Shown: one piece after another, positions 51,060-59,660 of the stretch
Layout: each line of letters starts with the position of its first letter
Position numbering within the stretch: position 1 is the stretch's first letter
Assembly: GCF_900089605.1 (NCBI RefSeq)
Contig: NZ_LT594324.1
Coordinates: 2,480,001 to 2,544,000, forward strand
From: Micromonospora narathiwatensis
GTDB lineage: Bacteria; Actinomycetota; Actinomycetes; Mycobacteriales; Micromonosporaceae
Reading direction: 5' to 3'
Length of the DNA stretch: 64,000 nucleotides
Translations under genes and position numbers: made by a program
The notes under the pieces: generated by a model
What the model saw: only the letters and a program-made list of their open reading frames with translations
Databases searched by the model: none
What the model was told of the DNA's origin: nothing

Positions 51060-52163
51060 ATGGCCGAGGTGACCCTCTTCCTCGCCGGCGACGTGATGAC
51101 CGGCCGGGGCGTGGACCAGATCCTGCCCCACCCGGGGCCGCCCGCGCTGCGGGAGCAGGCGGTCACCGACGCCCGCCGCTACGTCGAGCTGGCCGAGTCC
51201 GTCAACGGTCCGGTGCCGCGAGCGGTTCCGCCCGAATGGCCGTGGGGTTCGGCGCTGCGCCTGCTGGACGCCCTGCGCCCGGACGTCCGGATCGTCAACC
51301 TGGAGACGTCGGTGACCGGCCGGGGCGAGTACGCCCCCGGCAAGGGCATCCACTACCGGATGAACCCGGCCAACCTGGCCTGCCTCACCGCCGCCCGGCT
51401 CGACGTCTGCGCGCTGGCCAACAACCATGTTCTCGACTTCGGCCCGACCGGGCTGGCCGACACCCTCGACGCCCTGCGCGGGGCGGGCCTGTCGACCGCC
51501 GGCGCGGGCCGCGACGCCGACGAGGCGTGGCGGCCCGCCGTGCTGCCGCTGCCCGGTGGGCGTCGGCTGCTCCTCTGGTCGGTGGGCGCCCCGTCGAGCG
51601 GGGTGTACCCGCAGTGGGCCGCGGCCGAGGGGCGGCCCGGGGTGGCGTACCTGGACGTCTCGGCAGGGTCGGCCGAGGCGCTCGCCGACCGCGTCGCTCG
51701 GTCGGCCGGGCCACGGGACCTGGTGGTGGTGTCGGTGCACTGGGGCTCGAACTGGGGGTACGAGGTGCCGGACGAACACGTCCGCTTCGCGCACACGCTG
51801 ATCGACGCCGGAGTGCATCTGGTGCACGGCCACTCGTCGCATCACCCGCGTCCGGTCGAGCGGTATCGGGGGCGGCTCGTCCTGTACGGCTGCGGTGACC
51901 TGATCGACGACTACGAGGGCATCGGCGGGCAGGAGTCGTACCGGCCGGAGCTGCGGTTGCTGCACCTGCCCACGCTCGACGCGGACACCGGTGAGCTGCG
52001 CGGGCTGCGCCTGGCGCCGGTGCGGACGCGGCGGATGCGGCTGGAACCGGCCGCGCCGGAGGAGGCCCAGTGGCTGGCGGAGCTGCTCGACGGCCTCGGC
52101 ACGCCGTACCGGACCCGGTTCGCGCTCGGCGACGACGGCCTGATCGCCCTGCGAACCGGCTGA
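51060..52163 (+). CDS. CapA/PGA_cap-family metallophosphatase-like protein
   Basis: A 367-residue calcineurin-like protein of the CapA family. The metal-site motifs are LFLAGDVMTGRGVDQ at the N-terminus, RIVNLETSVTG near residue 80, CALANNHVLDFGPTG near 118, VVSVHWGSNWGY and LVHGHSSHHPRPVERYRG with GCGDLIDDY. There is no signal peptide, unlike membrane-tethered CapA of poly-glutamate capsule systems, and no cap genes are adjacent. Cytosolic homologues are widespread with unclear substrates. It is likely a metal-dependent phosphoesterase. Confidence 0.87.
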   Translation: MAEVTLFLAGDVMTGRGVDQILPHPGPPALREQAVTDARRYVELAESVNGPVPRAVPPEWPWGSALRLLDALRPDVRIVNLETSVTGRGEYAPGKGIHYRMNPANLACLTAARLDVCALANNHVLDFGPTGLADTLDALRGAGLSTAGAGRDADEAWRPAVLPLPGGRRLLLWSVGAPSSGVYPQWAAAEGRPGVAYLDVSAGSAEALADRVARSAGPRDLVVVSVHWGSNWGYEVPDEHVRFAHTLIDAGVHLVHGHSSHHPRPVERYRGRLVLYGCGDLIDDYEGIGGQESYRPELRLLHLPTLDADTGELRGLRLAPVRTRRMRLEPAAPEEAQWLAELLDGLGTPYRTRFALGDDGLIALRTG

Positions 52164-52214
52164 CCCGGAGTGGCCCGGACCACGATCCGGACAGCGCCGG
52201 ACCGCCCCGGACCA

Positions 52215-52250
52215 GGTGGTACGCATCATAGATACATGACGCGTCCCACC
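52215..52250. promoter_or_regulatory. Inverted repeat spanning the start codon of the FCD regulator
   Basis: GGTGGTACGC (52215-52224) and GCGTCCCACC (52241-52250) are complementary at nine of ten positions. They enclose a 16-base A/T-richer centre that contains the ATG at 52236. It could be an autoregulatory operator or an mRNA hairpin controlling translation. Confidence 0.35.
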
Positions 52251-52898
52251 CCCTCGGCGAGCGCCGCCGCTCCGTCGTGCGCCGAGCGGGCGTACCGGCA
52301 CCTCAAACGGGCCATCCTGGAGCAGGTCTACCCGGGCGGCCTGCTGATCAGCGAGGGGGAGATCGCCGAGGCGGCCGGAGTCTCCCGTACCCCCGTGCGG
52401 GAGGCCCTGCTGCGCCTGGAGGCCGAGGGTCTGGTCGCGCTCTACCCGAAGCGCGGCGCCCTGATCCGGCCCGTCTCGGCCCGGGAGATCGCCGACGTGA
52501 TCGAGGCCCGGCGCCTGGTCGAGCTGCACTCCGCCGAGCGGGTCTGGCCCCGCCGGGCCGCGCTCCGGCCCGACCTGGCGCGCTGGCTCGACGAGATGCG
52601 CCGGGCGCACGTCGCCGGTGACGTCACCGCCCTGATGGCCGCCGACCGGGCCTTCCACGCCACCGTGGTCGAGGCGGCCGGCAACGAGATCCTCGCCGAG
52701 TTGTACCACCGGCTGCGTGACCGGCAACTGCGGATGGGCGAGGCCAGCTTCCGGCTCTCGCCCGGCTGGGCCGAGGTGGCCCTCACCGAGCACGCCGGCC
52801 AGCTCGCCGCGCTCGACGGGGACGACCCGCAACCCTGGCTCGACGCGGTCGGCGCGCACATCGACAACGCCGCGACCGTGCTGCGGACGCTGCGGTGA
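52236..52898 (+). CDS. GntR-family regulator, FCD type
   Basis: A 220-residue regulator. The GntR winged helix (AYRHLKRAILEQVYPGG, IAEAAGVSRTPVREALLRLE) spans about residues 15-80, with an FCD domain after. Metal-site candidates lie in AADRAFHATVVEAAGNEIL and HAGQLAALDGDD. It differs from the larger FadR-type regulator at 5956-6726. ATG 52236 is chosen because the family begins shortly before AYRHLK; there is no ribosome-binding site. Its stop overlaps the MFS start by four bases, so the transporter is its probable target. Confidence 0.88.
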   Translation: MTRPTPSASAAAPSCAERAYRHLKRAILEQVYPGGLLISEGEIAEAAGVSRTPVREALLRLEAEGLVALYPKRGALIRPVSAREIADVIEARRLVELHSAERVWPRRAALRPDLARWLDEMRRAHVAGDVTALMAADRAFHATVVEAAGNEILAELYHRLRDRQLRMGEASFRLSPGWAEVALTEHAGQLAALDGDDPQPWLDAVGAHIDNAATVLRTLR

Positions 52899-54208
52899 CC
52901 GCCGCCGGTCCGTCCGCCGCCCGTTCAGCCCGCCGCCCCGCCGCCCTGGTGTACGCGGTCGCGCTCACCGCGTACCTCGTCGCGGTCTTCCAGCGCAGCA
53001 CCCTCGGCGTCACCGGAGTGGACGCGGCGGACCGCTTCCACATCAACGCCTCCGCGCTGGCCACCTTCTCCGTCGCCCAACTCGCCGTGTACGCGGCCAT
53101 GCAGGTGCCGGTCGGGGTGCTGCTCGACCGGTTCGGCTCCCGCCGGCTGCTGGTGGCCGGCGGCGCGCTGATGGTCGCCGGTCAGCTCTGCTTCGCCGTC
53201 GCCACCGACGTCCGCCTCGCGATCGTCGCCCGCGTACTGGTCGGCCTCGGCGACGCGATGACCTTCATCAGCGTGCTGCGCATCGTGGCGTTCTGGTTCC
53301 CCGGGCGACGCAACCCGCTGCTGGTGCAGCTCACCGGCACCGTCGGGCAGCTCGGCGCGGTGCTCGGCGCGATCCCGCTGGTGGCGCTGCTGCACCACGC
53401 CGGCTGGACGCCCGCGTTCCTCACCGCGGCGGCGCTCGGCACCACCGTGCTGCTGATCGTCCTCGTCGCCGTCCGCGACACCCCGCACACCGGGCACAAC
53501 GCGGCCGTCGCCCCCGACCTGCGCGGCGTACGCCGACAGCTCGCCGAGGCCTGGGCCCAGCCGGGCACCCGCCTCGGCCTGTGGACCCACTTCGTCACCC
53601 AGTTCTCCGGCTCCGTCTTCGCGCTGCTCTGGGGCTACCCGTTCCTGGTGCAGGGACAGGGGCTCTCGCCCACCGCGGCGGCCGCCCTGCTCACCCTGAT
53701 GACCATGGTGACCCTGGTCTGCGGCCCGGTGATCGCCCACCTGTGCGCCCGGCACTCGTACCACCGCTCGGTGCTGGTCTTCGCGATCACCGCCGCCACG
53801 GCCGCGATCTGGGCCGTCGTGCTGGCCTGGCCGGGACGCGCGCCGTACGGACTGCTGGTGGCCCTCGTCGTCGTCCTCGCGGTCAACGGGCCCGGCTCGG
53901 TGATCGGCTTCGACTACGCGCGCACCGCCAACCCGGTGCACCGGATCGGCAGCGCCACCGGCATCGTCAACGTCGGCGGGTTCGTCGCCTCGATCCTGCT
54001 GGTGCTGGCCGTCGGCGTGGTCCTCGACCTGGCCACCCCGGCCGGGCGGGGCACCCCGCCGCTGGACGCGTTCCGCTGGGCGTTCGCGGTGCAGTACCTG
54101 CTCTGGGCACTCGGCGCGGTCCAGGTGCTCCGCTACCGCAACGCCGCCCGTCGCCGGCACGCGGCCGAGCGGGCCGCCGTCGCGGTCCCCGCACCGGTCG
54201 GCACCTGA
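52895..54208 (+). CDS. MFS transporter under the FCD regulator
   Basis: A 437-residue, 12-helix transporter. The loop 2-3 motif GVLLDRFGSRRLLVAGG near residue 74 and the following ARVLVGLGDAMTFISVLRIVA near 110 are of the nitrate/phthalate- or hexuronate-type MFS pattern. A central His/Pro-rich loop (VRDTPHTGHNAAVAP) separates the halves. GTG 52895 overlaps the regulator stop (GTGA). It is probably an importer of an organic acid sensed by the regulator (inference from FCD coupling). Confidence 0.86.
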   Translation: MTAAGPSAARSARRPAALVYAVALTAYLVAVFQRSTLGVTGVDAADRFHINASALATFSVAQLAVYAAMQVPVGVLLDRFGSRRLLVAGGALMVAGQLCFAVATDVRLAIVARVLVGLGDAMTFISVLRIVAFWFPGRRNPLLVQLTGTVGQLGAVLGAIPLVALLHHAGWTPAFLTAAALGTTVLLIVLVAVRDTPHTGHNAAVAPDLRGVRRQLAEAWAQPGTRLGLWTHFVTQFSGSVFALLWGYPFLVQGQGLSPTAAAALLTLMTMVTLVCGPVIAHLCARHSYHRSVLVFAITAATAAIWAVVLAWPGRAPYGLLVALVVVLAVNGPGSVIGFDYARTANPVHRIGSATGIVNVGGFVASILLVLAVGVVLDLATPAGRGTPPLDAFRWAFAVQYLLWALGAVQVLRYRNAARRRHAAERAAVAVPAPVGT

Positions 54209-54256
54209 CCGCCGTACGTCCGACGCCGCGCGTCGCGGTCCGGTCGTCGTTCGGTG

Positions 54257-54676
54257 TCAGTGGCGCCGCCGGCCGTGGGTCAGCGAGTCCAGCATCAGGG
54301 TGAGCCCGGCGCCGACCAGCCACACGTCCTTGGCGATGCCGGTGCCGGCCTGGGTGGGTCGCAGGCTGTTCGCCTCCCGCAGCCCGGGTGTCTTGAGGTA
54401 GAGCTGCACCAGCCCGGCGCCGAAGGCGGTCAACGCCGCACCGGCCAGCAGCGACGGCACGAACGGCACGAGCAGCGCGGCGCCGAGCGCGGTCTCGCCC
54501 CGGGACAGCAGCTTCGCGAACCGGTTCGGCTCGATCTGCCCGAGCTGGGGGAGCGCGCCGACGGCCATGCCGTGCACCGCCTGCGCCGCCTCGCCCTCCA
54601 GGCCACGCTTGCTGAGCCCGGAATTCAGGATGAACGCGCCGATGGTGAGCCGGAGCGGCGTGTGCGTCAGCCTCAT
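54257..54676 (-). CDS. DoxX-like membrane protein
   Basis: A 139-residue membrane protein with about four helices (LRLTIGAFILNSGLSKRG, ETALGAALLVPFVPSLLAGA, ALTAFGAGLVQLYL and IAKDVWLVGAGLTLMLDSL). This matches the small DoxX/DUF4267-like group annotated in actinobacteria. Relatives are linked to quinone or thiosulfate oxidation, but this one has no partner genes. ATG 54676 has GGGAG five bases upstream. It is divergent from the mycothiol dehydrogenase across a 140-bp gap with a perfect 19-bp palindrome. Confidence 0.78.
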   Translation of the reverse strand: MRLTHTPLRLTIGAFILNSGLSKRGLEGEAAQAVHGMAVGALPQLGQIEPNRFAKLLSRGETALGAALLVPFVPSLLAGAALTAFGAGLVQLYLKTPGLREANSLRPTQAGTGIAKDVWLVGAGLTLMLDSLTHGRRRH

Positions 54677-54743
54677 GATCACTCCCGTCGGATCCGGAGA
54701 ACGGCTCCCGCGTACCCCGGGACGCGCGAGATAACCCGCCGCG

Positions 54744-54762
54744 CACGGGTGGGCCACCCGTG
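54744..54762. promoter_or_regulatory. Perfect 19-bp palindrome in the mscR promoter region
   Basis: CACGGGTGG-G-CCACCCGTG is a perfect inverted repeat with 9-bp arms around one base. It lies 55 bp upstream of the mscR start in the divergent gap. This is the layout of a TetR- or MarR-type operator, yet no regulator gene is adjacent. Confidence 0.6.
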
Positions 54763-54816
54763 GTGATCGGCGGTAGGTTCACGGGGTACGGATTCCGACG
54801 CAGGCGGGAGGGGACC

Positions 54817-55905
54817 GTGAGCCAGCGAGTCCGGGGAGTCGTGTCGCGGCGCAAGGGCGCGCCGGTGGAGGTCACCACGATCGTGGTGCCGGACCCGGGG
54901 CCGGGCGAGGCGGTGGTCCGGGTCCAGTCCTGCGGGGTGTGCCACACCGACCTGCACTACCGCGAGGGTGGCATCACCGACGACTACCCGTTCCTGCTCG
55001 GCCACGAGGCCGCCGGCGTCGTCGAACGAGTCGGCGAGGGCGTCACCGACGTGGCCCCCGGCGACTTCGTGGTGCTCAACTGGCGGGCGGTCTGCGGGCA
55101 GTGCCGGGCCTGCCGCCGGGGTCGCCCGTGGTACTGCTTCAACACCCACAACGCGGCCCAGAAGATGACGCTCACCGACGGCACGGCACTCGCGCCGGCC
55201 CTCGGCATCGGCGCGTTCGCCGAGAAGACCCTGGTCCACGCCGGCCAGTGCACCAAGGTGGACCCGGCCGCCCGGCCGGCCGCCGTCGGTCTGCTCGGCT
55301 GCGGGGTGATGGCGGGCCTCGGCGCGGCGATGAACACCGGCCAGGTGACCCGGGGCGACTCGGTCGCGGTGATCGGCTGTGGCGGCGTCGGCGACGCCGC
55401 GGTGGCCGGCGCGGCCCTGGCCGGGGCGACGACGATCATCGCGGTCGACACCGACTCCCGCAAGCTCGACTGGGCGCGCCGGTTCGGCGCCACGCACACC
55501 GTCAACGGCTCCGAGGACGACCCGGTCGAGGCGATCCGCGCCGCGACCGGCGGCTTCGGCGCCGACGTGGTGATCGACGCGGTGGGCCGCCCGGAGACCT
55601 GGAAGCAGGCCTTCTACGCCCGGGACCTGGCCGGCACGGTGGTGCTGGTGGGCGTACCCACCCCGGAGATGCGGATCGAGCTGCCGTTGCTGGACGTCTT
55701 CGGTCGCGGCGGTGCGCTCAAGTCCAGCTGGTACGGCGACTGCCTGCCCAGCCGCGACTTCCCGATGCTCACCGAGCTGTACCGGCAGGGCCGTCTCGAC
55801 CTGGACGCGTTCGTCACCGAGGAGATCACCCTCGACCAGGTCGAGGAGGCGTTCACCCGGATGCACCACGGCGACGTGCTCCGCTCGGTGGTGGTCTTCG
55901 CGTGA
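54817..55905 (+). CDS. mscR: S-(hydroxymethyl)mycothiol dehydrogenase
   Basis: A 362-residue zinc- and NAD-dependent class III-type alcohol dehydrogenase that oxidises the formaldehyde-mycothiol adduct. The catalytic zinc site is [14 protein letters not shown] with [15 protein letters not shown]. The structural zinc Cys set is [15 protein letters not shown], and the cofactor site [20 protein letters not shown] is near 188. It matches M. tuberculosis MscR in length. GTG 54817 has GGGAGGGG upstream; ATG 54760 would add 19 residues. It also reduces S-nitrosomycothiol in related species. The stop overlaps the MBL gene. Confidence 0.93.
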   Translation: MSQRVRGVVSRRKGAPVEVTTIVVPDPGPGEAVVRVQSCGVCHTDLHYREGGITDDYPFLLGHEAAGVVERVGEGVTDVAPGDFVVLNWRAVCGQCRACRRGRPWYCFNTHNAAQKMTLTDGTALAPALGIGAFAEKTLVHAGQCTKVDPAARPAAVGLLGCGVMAGLGAAMNTGQVTRGDSVAVIGCGGVGDAAVAGAALAGATTIIAVDTDSRKLDWARRFGATHTVNGSEDDPVEAIRAATGGFGADVVIDAVGRPETWKQAFYARDLAGTVVLVGVPTPEMRIELPLLDVFGRGGALKSSWYGDCLPSRDFPMLTELYRQGRLDLDAFVTEEITLDQVEEAFTRMHHGDVLRSVVVFA

Positions 55906-56531
55906 CCGCCCGCGTCGACCACACCGTCACCTCCGGCACGTTCTCCCTCGACGGGCAGACCTTCGACGTCGACAACAACGTCTGGGTGATCGGCGACGAC
56001 ACCGAGTGCGTCGTCGTCGACGCGCCGCACGACGTGGCCGCCATCCGCAAGGTCGTCGGCGACCGCCAGGTGGTCGCCATCCTGGCCACCCACGCCCACG
56101 ACGACCACGTACGGGTCGCGCCCGAGCTGGCCCGGACCACCGGCGCGCCGGTGCTGCTGCACCCCGCCGACCGGGTGCTCTGGGACCTGGTCCACCCCGA
56201 CACCCCACCCGACGGCGAACTGGCCGACGGTCAGACCGTCCAGGTCGGCGGCGCCACCCTGCGCGTGCTGCACACCCCCGGCCACAGCCCCGGGGCGTGC
56301 AGCCTGCACGTCCCCGACCTCGGCGTCGTCTTCACCGGCGACACCCTGTTCGCCGGCGGGCCGGGCGCCACCGGCCGCTCCCACAGCGACTTCGGCACCA
56401 TCATCGAGTCCATCCGCACCCGGCTGCTCACCCTGCCGCCGGAGACCGTCGTCCACACCGGACACGGCGACGACACCACCATCGGCGCGGAGGCGCCGCA
56501 CCTCGACGAGTGGATCGCCCGGGGACACTGA
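55902..56531 (+). CDS. Metallo-beta-lactamase-fold hydrolase, mycothiol detoxification
   Basis: A 209-residue MBL-fold hydrolase of the glyoxalase II type. The metal motif THAHDDHV (HxHxDH) is near residues 67-73, with later His in TPGHSPG and [15 protein letters not shown] and a closing [14 protein letters not shown] 55902 overlaps mscR (GTGA). It probably hydrolyses the S-formyl-mycothiol or related thioester formed by MscR, releasing formate and mycothiol, as this gene is conserved next to mscR in many actinomycetes. Confidence 0.88.
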   Translation: MTARVDHTVTSGTFSLDGQTFDVDNNVWVIGDDTECVVVDAPHDVAAIRKVVGDRQVVAILATHAHDDHVRVAPELARTTGAPVLLHPADRVLWDLVHPDTPPDGELADGQTVQVGGATLRVLHTPGHSPGACSLHVPDLGVVFTGDTLFAGGPGATGRSHSDFGTIIESIRTRLLTLPPETVVHTGHGDDTTIGAEAPHLDEWIARGH

Positions 56532-56847
56532 CGCCCGCGTCCGGCCGGGCCTCGACACCATCGCCCTTCGCCAGGGGTCGTCCCGCCAGCACTGACGAGG
56601 TCTCGGTCGGGAAACCGGTTGAGTCCTCCTTCCGCGTTCCCGTAGGTTGCCTGGGCCCGTCGCAGTGAGGACAGAGGACAAAACCGCGTGACCCCGCCTG
56701 CTCTCTAGACCTGACACCTTCTTCCGCTCGCCTGTAGCCGACGCTCCCGTCGGTTCTGCCGGGCTGCCCTCGTGCGCCCGGTCATACAGCGTTTGAGGTC
56801 GCGCGTAATCGGCCTCGTGTCGGGTCTAGAGATCAGGTCTAGAGATC
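56532..56847. other. Intergenic region with GGTCTAGAG elements
   Basis: A 316-bp non-coding stretch between the MBL gene and the DUF1062 gene. The only structure I see is a 13-bp tandem duplication at 56823-56848 that abuts the start codon, and an inverted copy of its core at 56703-56711. No clear terminator follows the MBL gene. Base composition is less extreme than in the neighbouring genes. Confidence 0.5.
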
Positions 56848-56848
56848 A
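56823..56848. repeat. 13-bp tandem repeat abutting the DUF1062 start codon
   Basis: GGTCTAGAGATCA is present twice in perfect tandem (56823-56835, 56836-56848), and the final A is the first base of the ATG start. CTCTAGACC, the inverse of its core, is at 56703-56711. TCTAGA is palindromic, suggesting paired half-sites for a DNA-binding protein. Confidence 0.6.
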
Positions 56849-57408
56849 TGTCTTCACAACCTCATACCGTGCTGCCCTGGGTCGTTCGTCGGACCAGGCT
56901 GCCTCTGCTGTCGTTGCGGTGCGTGGACTGCCGGTCGGAGTCGGCCACCACCGGCGAGGGCAGGTTCCGCGTCAACGCCAACGGCAAGCTGCTGGACGTG
57001 TGGCTGCTGGTCCGCTGCGTATCCTGCGATCGGACGAGCAAGCTCACCGTGCACGAGCGGGCGCCGGTCAGATCATTCGATCCGGCCGAGCTCGACGGCT
57101 ATCACGCCAACGATCCGGAGCTGGTGGCGTCCCGGCTGTTGGATCCGCTGCTCGCCCGGCGCAACCGCTTCGCCCTGGACTGGAAGGGGGCCTGGCGGCT
57201 GGACACCCCGTCGACAGGGCTCGACGAGGCGTGGCCGGTCAAGGCGGAGGTCGTCTTCGAGGATCCGGTGCCGGTGCGCCCGGAGCGGCTCATCGCGCAG
57301 GGGCTCGGCCTGAGCAGGAACGAGGTACTGCGCCGGAGCAAGTGCGACATTCCGCTGCGCCGTCCGACGAGCGCCGGTTTCACCTTTACCGTGCTGGCCG
57401 GCGACTAG
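56848..57408 (+). CDS. DUF1062 family protein
   Basis: A 186-residue DUF1062 protein. Two Cys pairs (LRCVDCRSESATTG and LLVRCVSCDRTSKLTVHERA) suggest a zinc ribbon. Then come a conserved RSFDPAELDGYHANDPEL region and a helical C-terminal half ending in GLGLSRNEVLRRSKCDIPLR. No enzymatic role is known; the fold may bind nucleic acid or protein through the ribbon. ATG 56848 lies directly after a 13-bp tandem repeat and has no clear ribosome-binding site. A strong terminator hairpin starts nine bases after the stop. Confidence 0.82.
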   Translation: MSSQPHTVLPWVVRRTRLPLLSLRCVDCRSESATTGEGRFRVNANGKLLDVWLLVRCVSCDRTSKLTVHERAPVRSFDPAELDGYHANDPELVASRLLDPLLARRNRFALDWKGAWRLDTPSTGLDEAWPVKAEVVFEDPVPVRPERLIAQGLGLSRNEVLRRSKCDIPLRRPTSAGFTFTVLAGD

Positions 57409-57417
57409 CGGGGAGGT

Positions 57418-57448
57418 AGCCGGGCGGGCCAACCCGGCCCGCCCGGCT
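57418..57448 (+). terminator. Terminator hairpin after the DUF1062 gene
   Basis: AGCCGGGCGGGCC (57418-57430) pairs perfectly with 57436-57448 around a five-base loop. The 13-bp GC-rich stem without T-tract is typical for this organism. Confidence 0.75.
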
Positions 57449-57623
57449 GCACTCGCCGAGACCATGCCAATACCGGACCCGCAGGCCATACCCGTCGCAG
57501 GGGGCGGAAAGTCCTTGCCACCGGCGAGAACACTCAGATGACGCCTGGTGGCCGGGCCGGGACCGGGTGCCGCGCGGCTGCACCACGACGACGTACCGGC
57601 CGGCGGACTCGGTGACGACCCGC

Positions 57624-57652
57624 TTGCCCGTCCGGCGTTGTCGGGTTAACCT
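57624..57652 (+). promoter_or_regulatory. Promoter of the short rho gene
   Basis: TTGCCC (57624-57629) and TAACCT (57647-57652) are separated by 17 bases. This predicts a leader of about 320 nt before the ATG at 57979, which is long for this genome and leaves room for autoregulation. Confidence 0.45.
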
Positions 57653-57978
57653 GCCGATGGGCCCGGATGCCGGCGCACAGCGCCACCCGGAGTCTTGTTT
57701 CCCTCCCGACCGTTCTACGCGTCGCCCGCGACCGGTCACCGTCGACAGTCACGCGGATCCGCCGCCCGGCGCTCGCACCGGCCGACGTGCCGACCGGCGC
57801 CGAACCCGTGGCGGCCGGTCCGGCCGCCTCCGTCAACACCGGCTGCGCGTCGGCCCCGGCCCGGTCGGATGTCGCGGCGCCGGGCGGGCCCGGCGTACGC
57901 CACCCACCCGACCCGTCCGCGCGTCGGGAGCCATTCCCTTGTCGCCCACCGGCGACTCCCGCTACCGAAAGGCAACCG

Positions 57979-59148
57979 ATGGACAACAGCGACACCCCCA
58001 CGCCGGTCACCGGCATCGTCGACACCGTCGACGACCACGCCCTGATCCGCGTCGACGGATACCTGCCCGCCGCCGCGGACGCGTACGTCACCCCCGCCCA
58101 GGTACGCCGGTACGGCCTGCGCCGCGGCGACCTCGTCACCGGCGCGGTCGCCACCGGCGGGGACGGCCGCGAGGTACGCGGCGGCCCACCCCGCCGAGGC
58201 CGGCACGCCCCGCTGGTCCGGCTGGACACCATCAACGGGATGGAGCCGGAGGAGGCGCGGCGTCGGCCGGAGTTCTACAAGCTCACCCCGCTGTACCCGC
58301 AGGAGCGGCTGCGGCTGGAGACCGAGCCGCACATCCTGACCACCCGGGTCATCGATCTGGTGATGCCGATCGGCAAGGGTCAGCGGGCGTTGATCGTCTC
58401 GCCGCCGAAGGCGGGTAAGACGATGGTGTTGCAGGCGATCGCGAACGCGATCACCCGTAACAATCCGGAGTGTCACCTGATGGTGGTGCTGGTCGACGAG
58501 CGGCCGGAAGAGGTCACCGACATGCAGCGGTCGGTGAAGGGCGAGGTCATCGCGGCCACGTTCGACCGTCCGCCGCAGGACCACACCACGGTGGCGGAGT
58601 TGGCGATCGAGCGGGCGAAGCGTCTGGTCGAGCTGGGGCATGACGTGGTCGTGCTGCTCGACTCGCTGACCCGGCTGGGCCGCGCCTACAACATCTCCGT
58701 CCGGTCGGCCGGCCGTACGCTCTCCGGCGGGGTGGACGTCGCCGCGCTCAACCCGCCGAAGCGGCTGCTCGCCGCGGCCCGCGCCGCCGAGGAGGGCGGC
58801 TCGCTGACCATCCTCGCCTCGGCGCTGGTCGAGACCGGTTCGGCCGCCGACACGCTCATCCACGAGGAGTTCAAGAGCACCGGCAACGCCGAGCTGCGGC
58901 TGGACCGCGCGCTGGCCGACCGGCGCACCTACCCGGCCGTCGACGTCCGTGCCTCCGGCACCCGCCGGGAGGAACTCCTCCTCACCGACGTGGAGCGACA
59001 CCGCCTGCGGGCCCTGCGATCCGCGCTGTCCCAGCTGGACCGCCAGTCGGCCCTGGACCGGCTGCTGCACCAACTCACCGCGACGGCGGGCAACGCCCAG
59101 TTCCTCGCCCGGCTCGGCGCGGCCGACAACTACGATCGACTGCCATGA
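57979..59148 (+). CDS. rho: Transcription termination factor Rho, short paralogue
   Basis: A 389-residue Rho-type RNA-dependent ATPase. The P-loop is SPPKAGKT, Walker B VVVLLDSLTRLGRAYN, the Q-loop region SGGVDVAALNPPKRLLAAAR and the R-loop FKSTGNAELRLDRALADRR. The N-terminal RNA-binding cold-shock-like part is short (VTGIVDTVDDHALIRVDGYL, VRRYGLRRGDLVTGAV). The long basic N-terminal domain of typical high-GC actinobacterial Rho is absent. ATG 57979 has GAAAGG upstream. The frame stays open back to 57667, but that stretch has poor codon use. It is not in the usual thrB-rho-rpmE neighbourhood. Confidence 0.9.
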   Translation: MDNSDTPTPVTGIVDTVDDHALIRVDGYLPAAADAYVTPAQVRRYGLRRGDLVTGAVATGGDGREVRGGPPRRGRHAPLVRLDTINGMEPEEARRRPEFYKLTPLYPQERLRLETEPHILTTRVIDLVMPIGKGQRALIVSPPKAGKTMVLQAIANAITRNNPECHLMVVLVDERPEEVTDMQRSVKGEVIAATFDRPPQDHTTVAELAIERAKRLVELGHDVVVLLDSLTRLGRAYNISVRSAGRTLSGGVDVAALNPPKRLLAAARAAEEGGSLTILASALVETGSAADTLIHEEFKSTGNAELRLDRALADRRTYPAVDVRASGTRREELLLTDVERHRLRALRSALSQLDRQSALDRLLHQLTATAGNAQFLARLGAADNYDRLP

Positions 59149-59609
59149 CCACGCCGGGGAACAACCAGCCGCCGACCGTACGCCAGCTCCGCCTCGTCGT
59201 CGAGGCCGACGACTACGACGCGGCGGTCGCCTTCTTCCGCGACGCCCTGGGCCTGCCCGAGCAGGCGGCGTACTCGGGCGGCGACGGTGCGCGGGTGGTG
59301 ATCCTGGAGGCCGGTCGGGCCACCCTGGAGCTGGCGAATCCCGCGCAGAAGCGGATGATCGACGAGGTGGAGGTCGGCCGGCAGGTCGCGCCGTGCCTGC
59401 GGGTGGCGTTCGAAGTGGACGACAGCCGCGCGGTGACCGAGCGCCTGGTCGCGGCGGGCGCCACCGAGGTCGCCCCGCCGACCGTCACGCCGTGGCAGTC
59501 CCTCAACGCCCGTCTCGACGCCCCGGCGGGGCTGCACCTCACGGTGTTCCAGGAGCTGCGTACCCCCGAGGAACGTGCCGCCACGGACGGCTTCGGCACC
59601 GACGCCTGA
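59145..59609 (+). CDS. VOC/glyoxalase-fold protein
   Basis: A 154-residue vicinal-oxygen-chelate protein of the glyoxalase/bleomycin-resistance superfamily. Typical segments are LRLVVEADDYDAAVAFFRDA at the N-terminus, then ARVVILEAGRATLELA and AVTERLVAAGATEVAPPTVT, and a closing LDAPAGLHLTVFQEL. Metal ligands are not obvious; the family includes dioxygenases, isomerases and antibiotic-binding proteins. ATG 59145 overlaps the rho stop by four bases, so it is translationally coupled to rho, an unusual partnership. Confidence 0.83.
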   Translation: MTTPGNNQPPTVRQLRLVVEADDYDAAVAFFRDALGLPEQAAYSGGDGARVVILEAGRATLELANPAQKRMIDEVEVGRQVAPCLRVAFEVDDSRAVTERLVAAGATEVAPPTVTPWQSLNARLDAPAGLHLTVFQELRTPEERAATDGFGTDA

Positions 59610-59648
59610 GCACCGGAAACCCGCTGCCCCCGGCTGCCCGGCCGTTGA

Positions 59649-59654
59649 TACCCT
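59649..59654 (+). promoter_or_regulatory. -10 box of a leaderless promoter (TACCCT)
   Basis: TACCCT ends six bases before the GTG at 59661, with no ribosome-binding site. Confidence 0.4.
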
Positions 59655-59660
59655 CGCGCG

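Noticed and set aside
57667..57978. In-frame 104-residue N-terminal extension of the short Rho
   Set aside because: Codon use is atypical (AGT, CTT, GTT, CTA, TCA) and no Rho N-terminal motif is seen; ATG 57979 has a ribosome-binding site. Not fully excluded.
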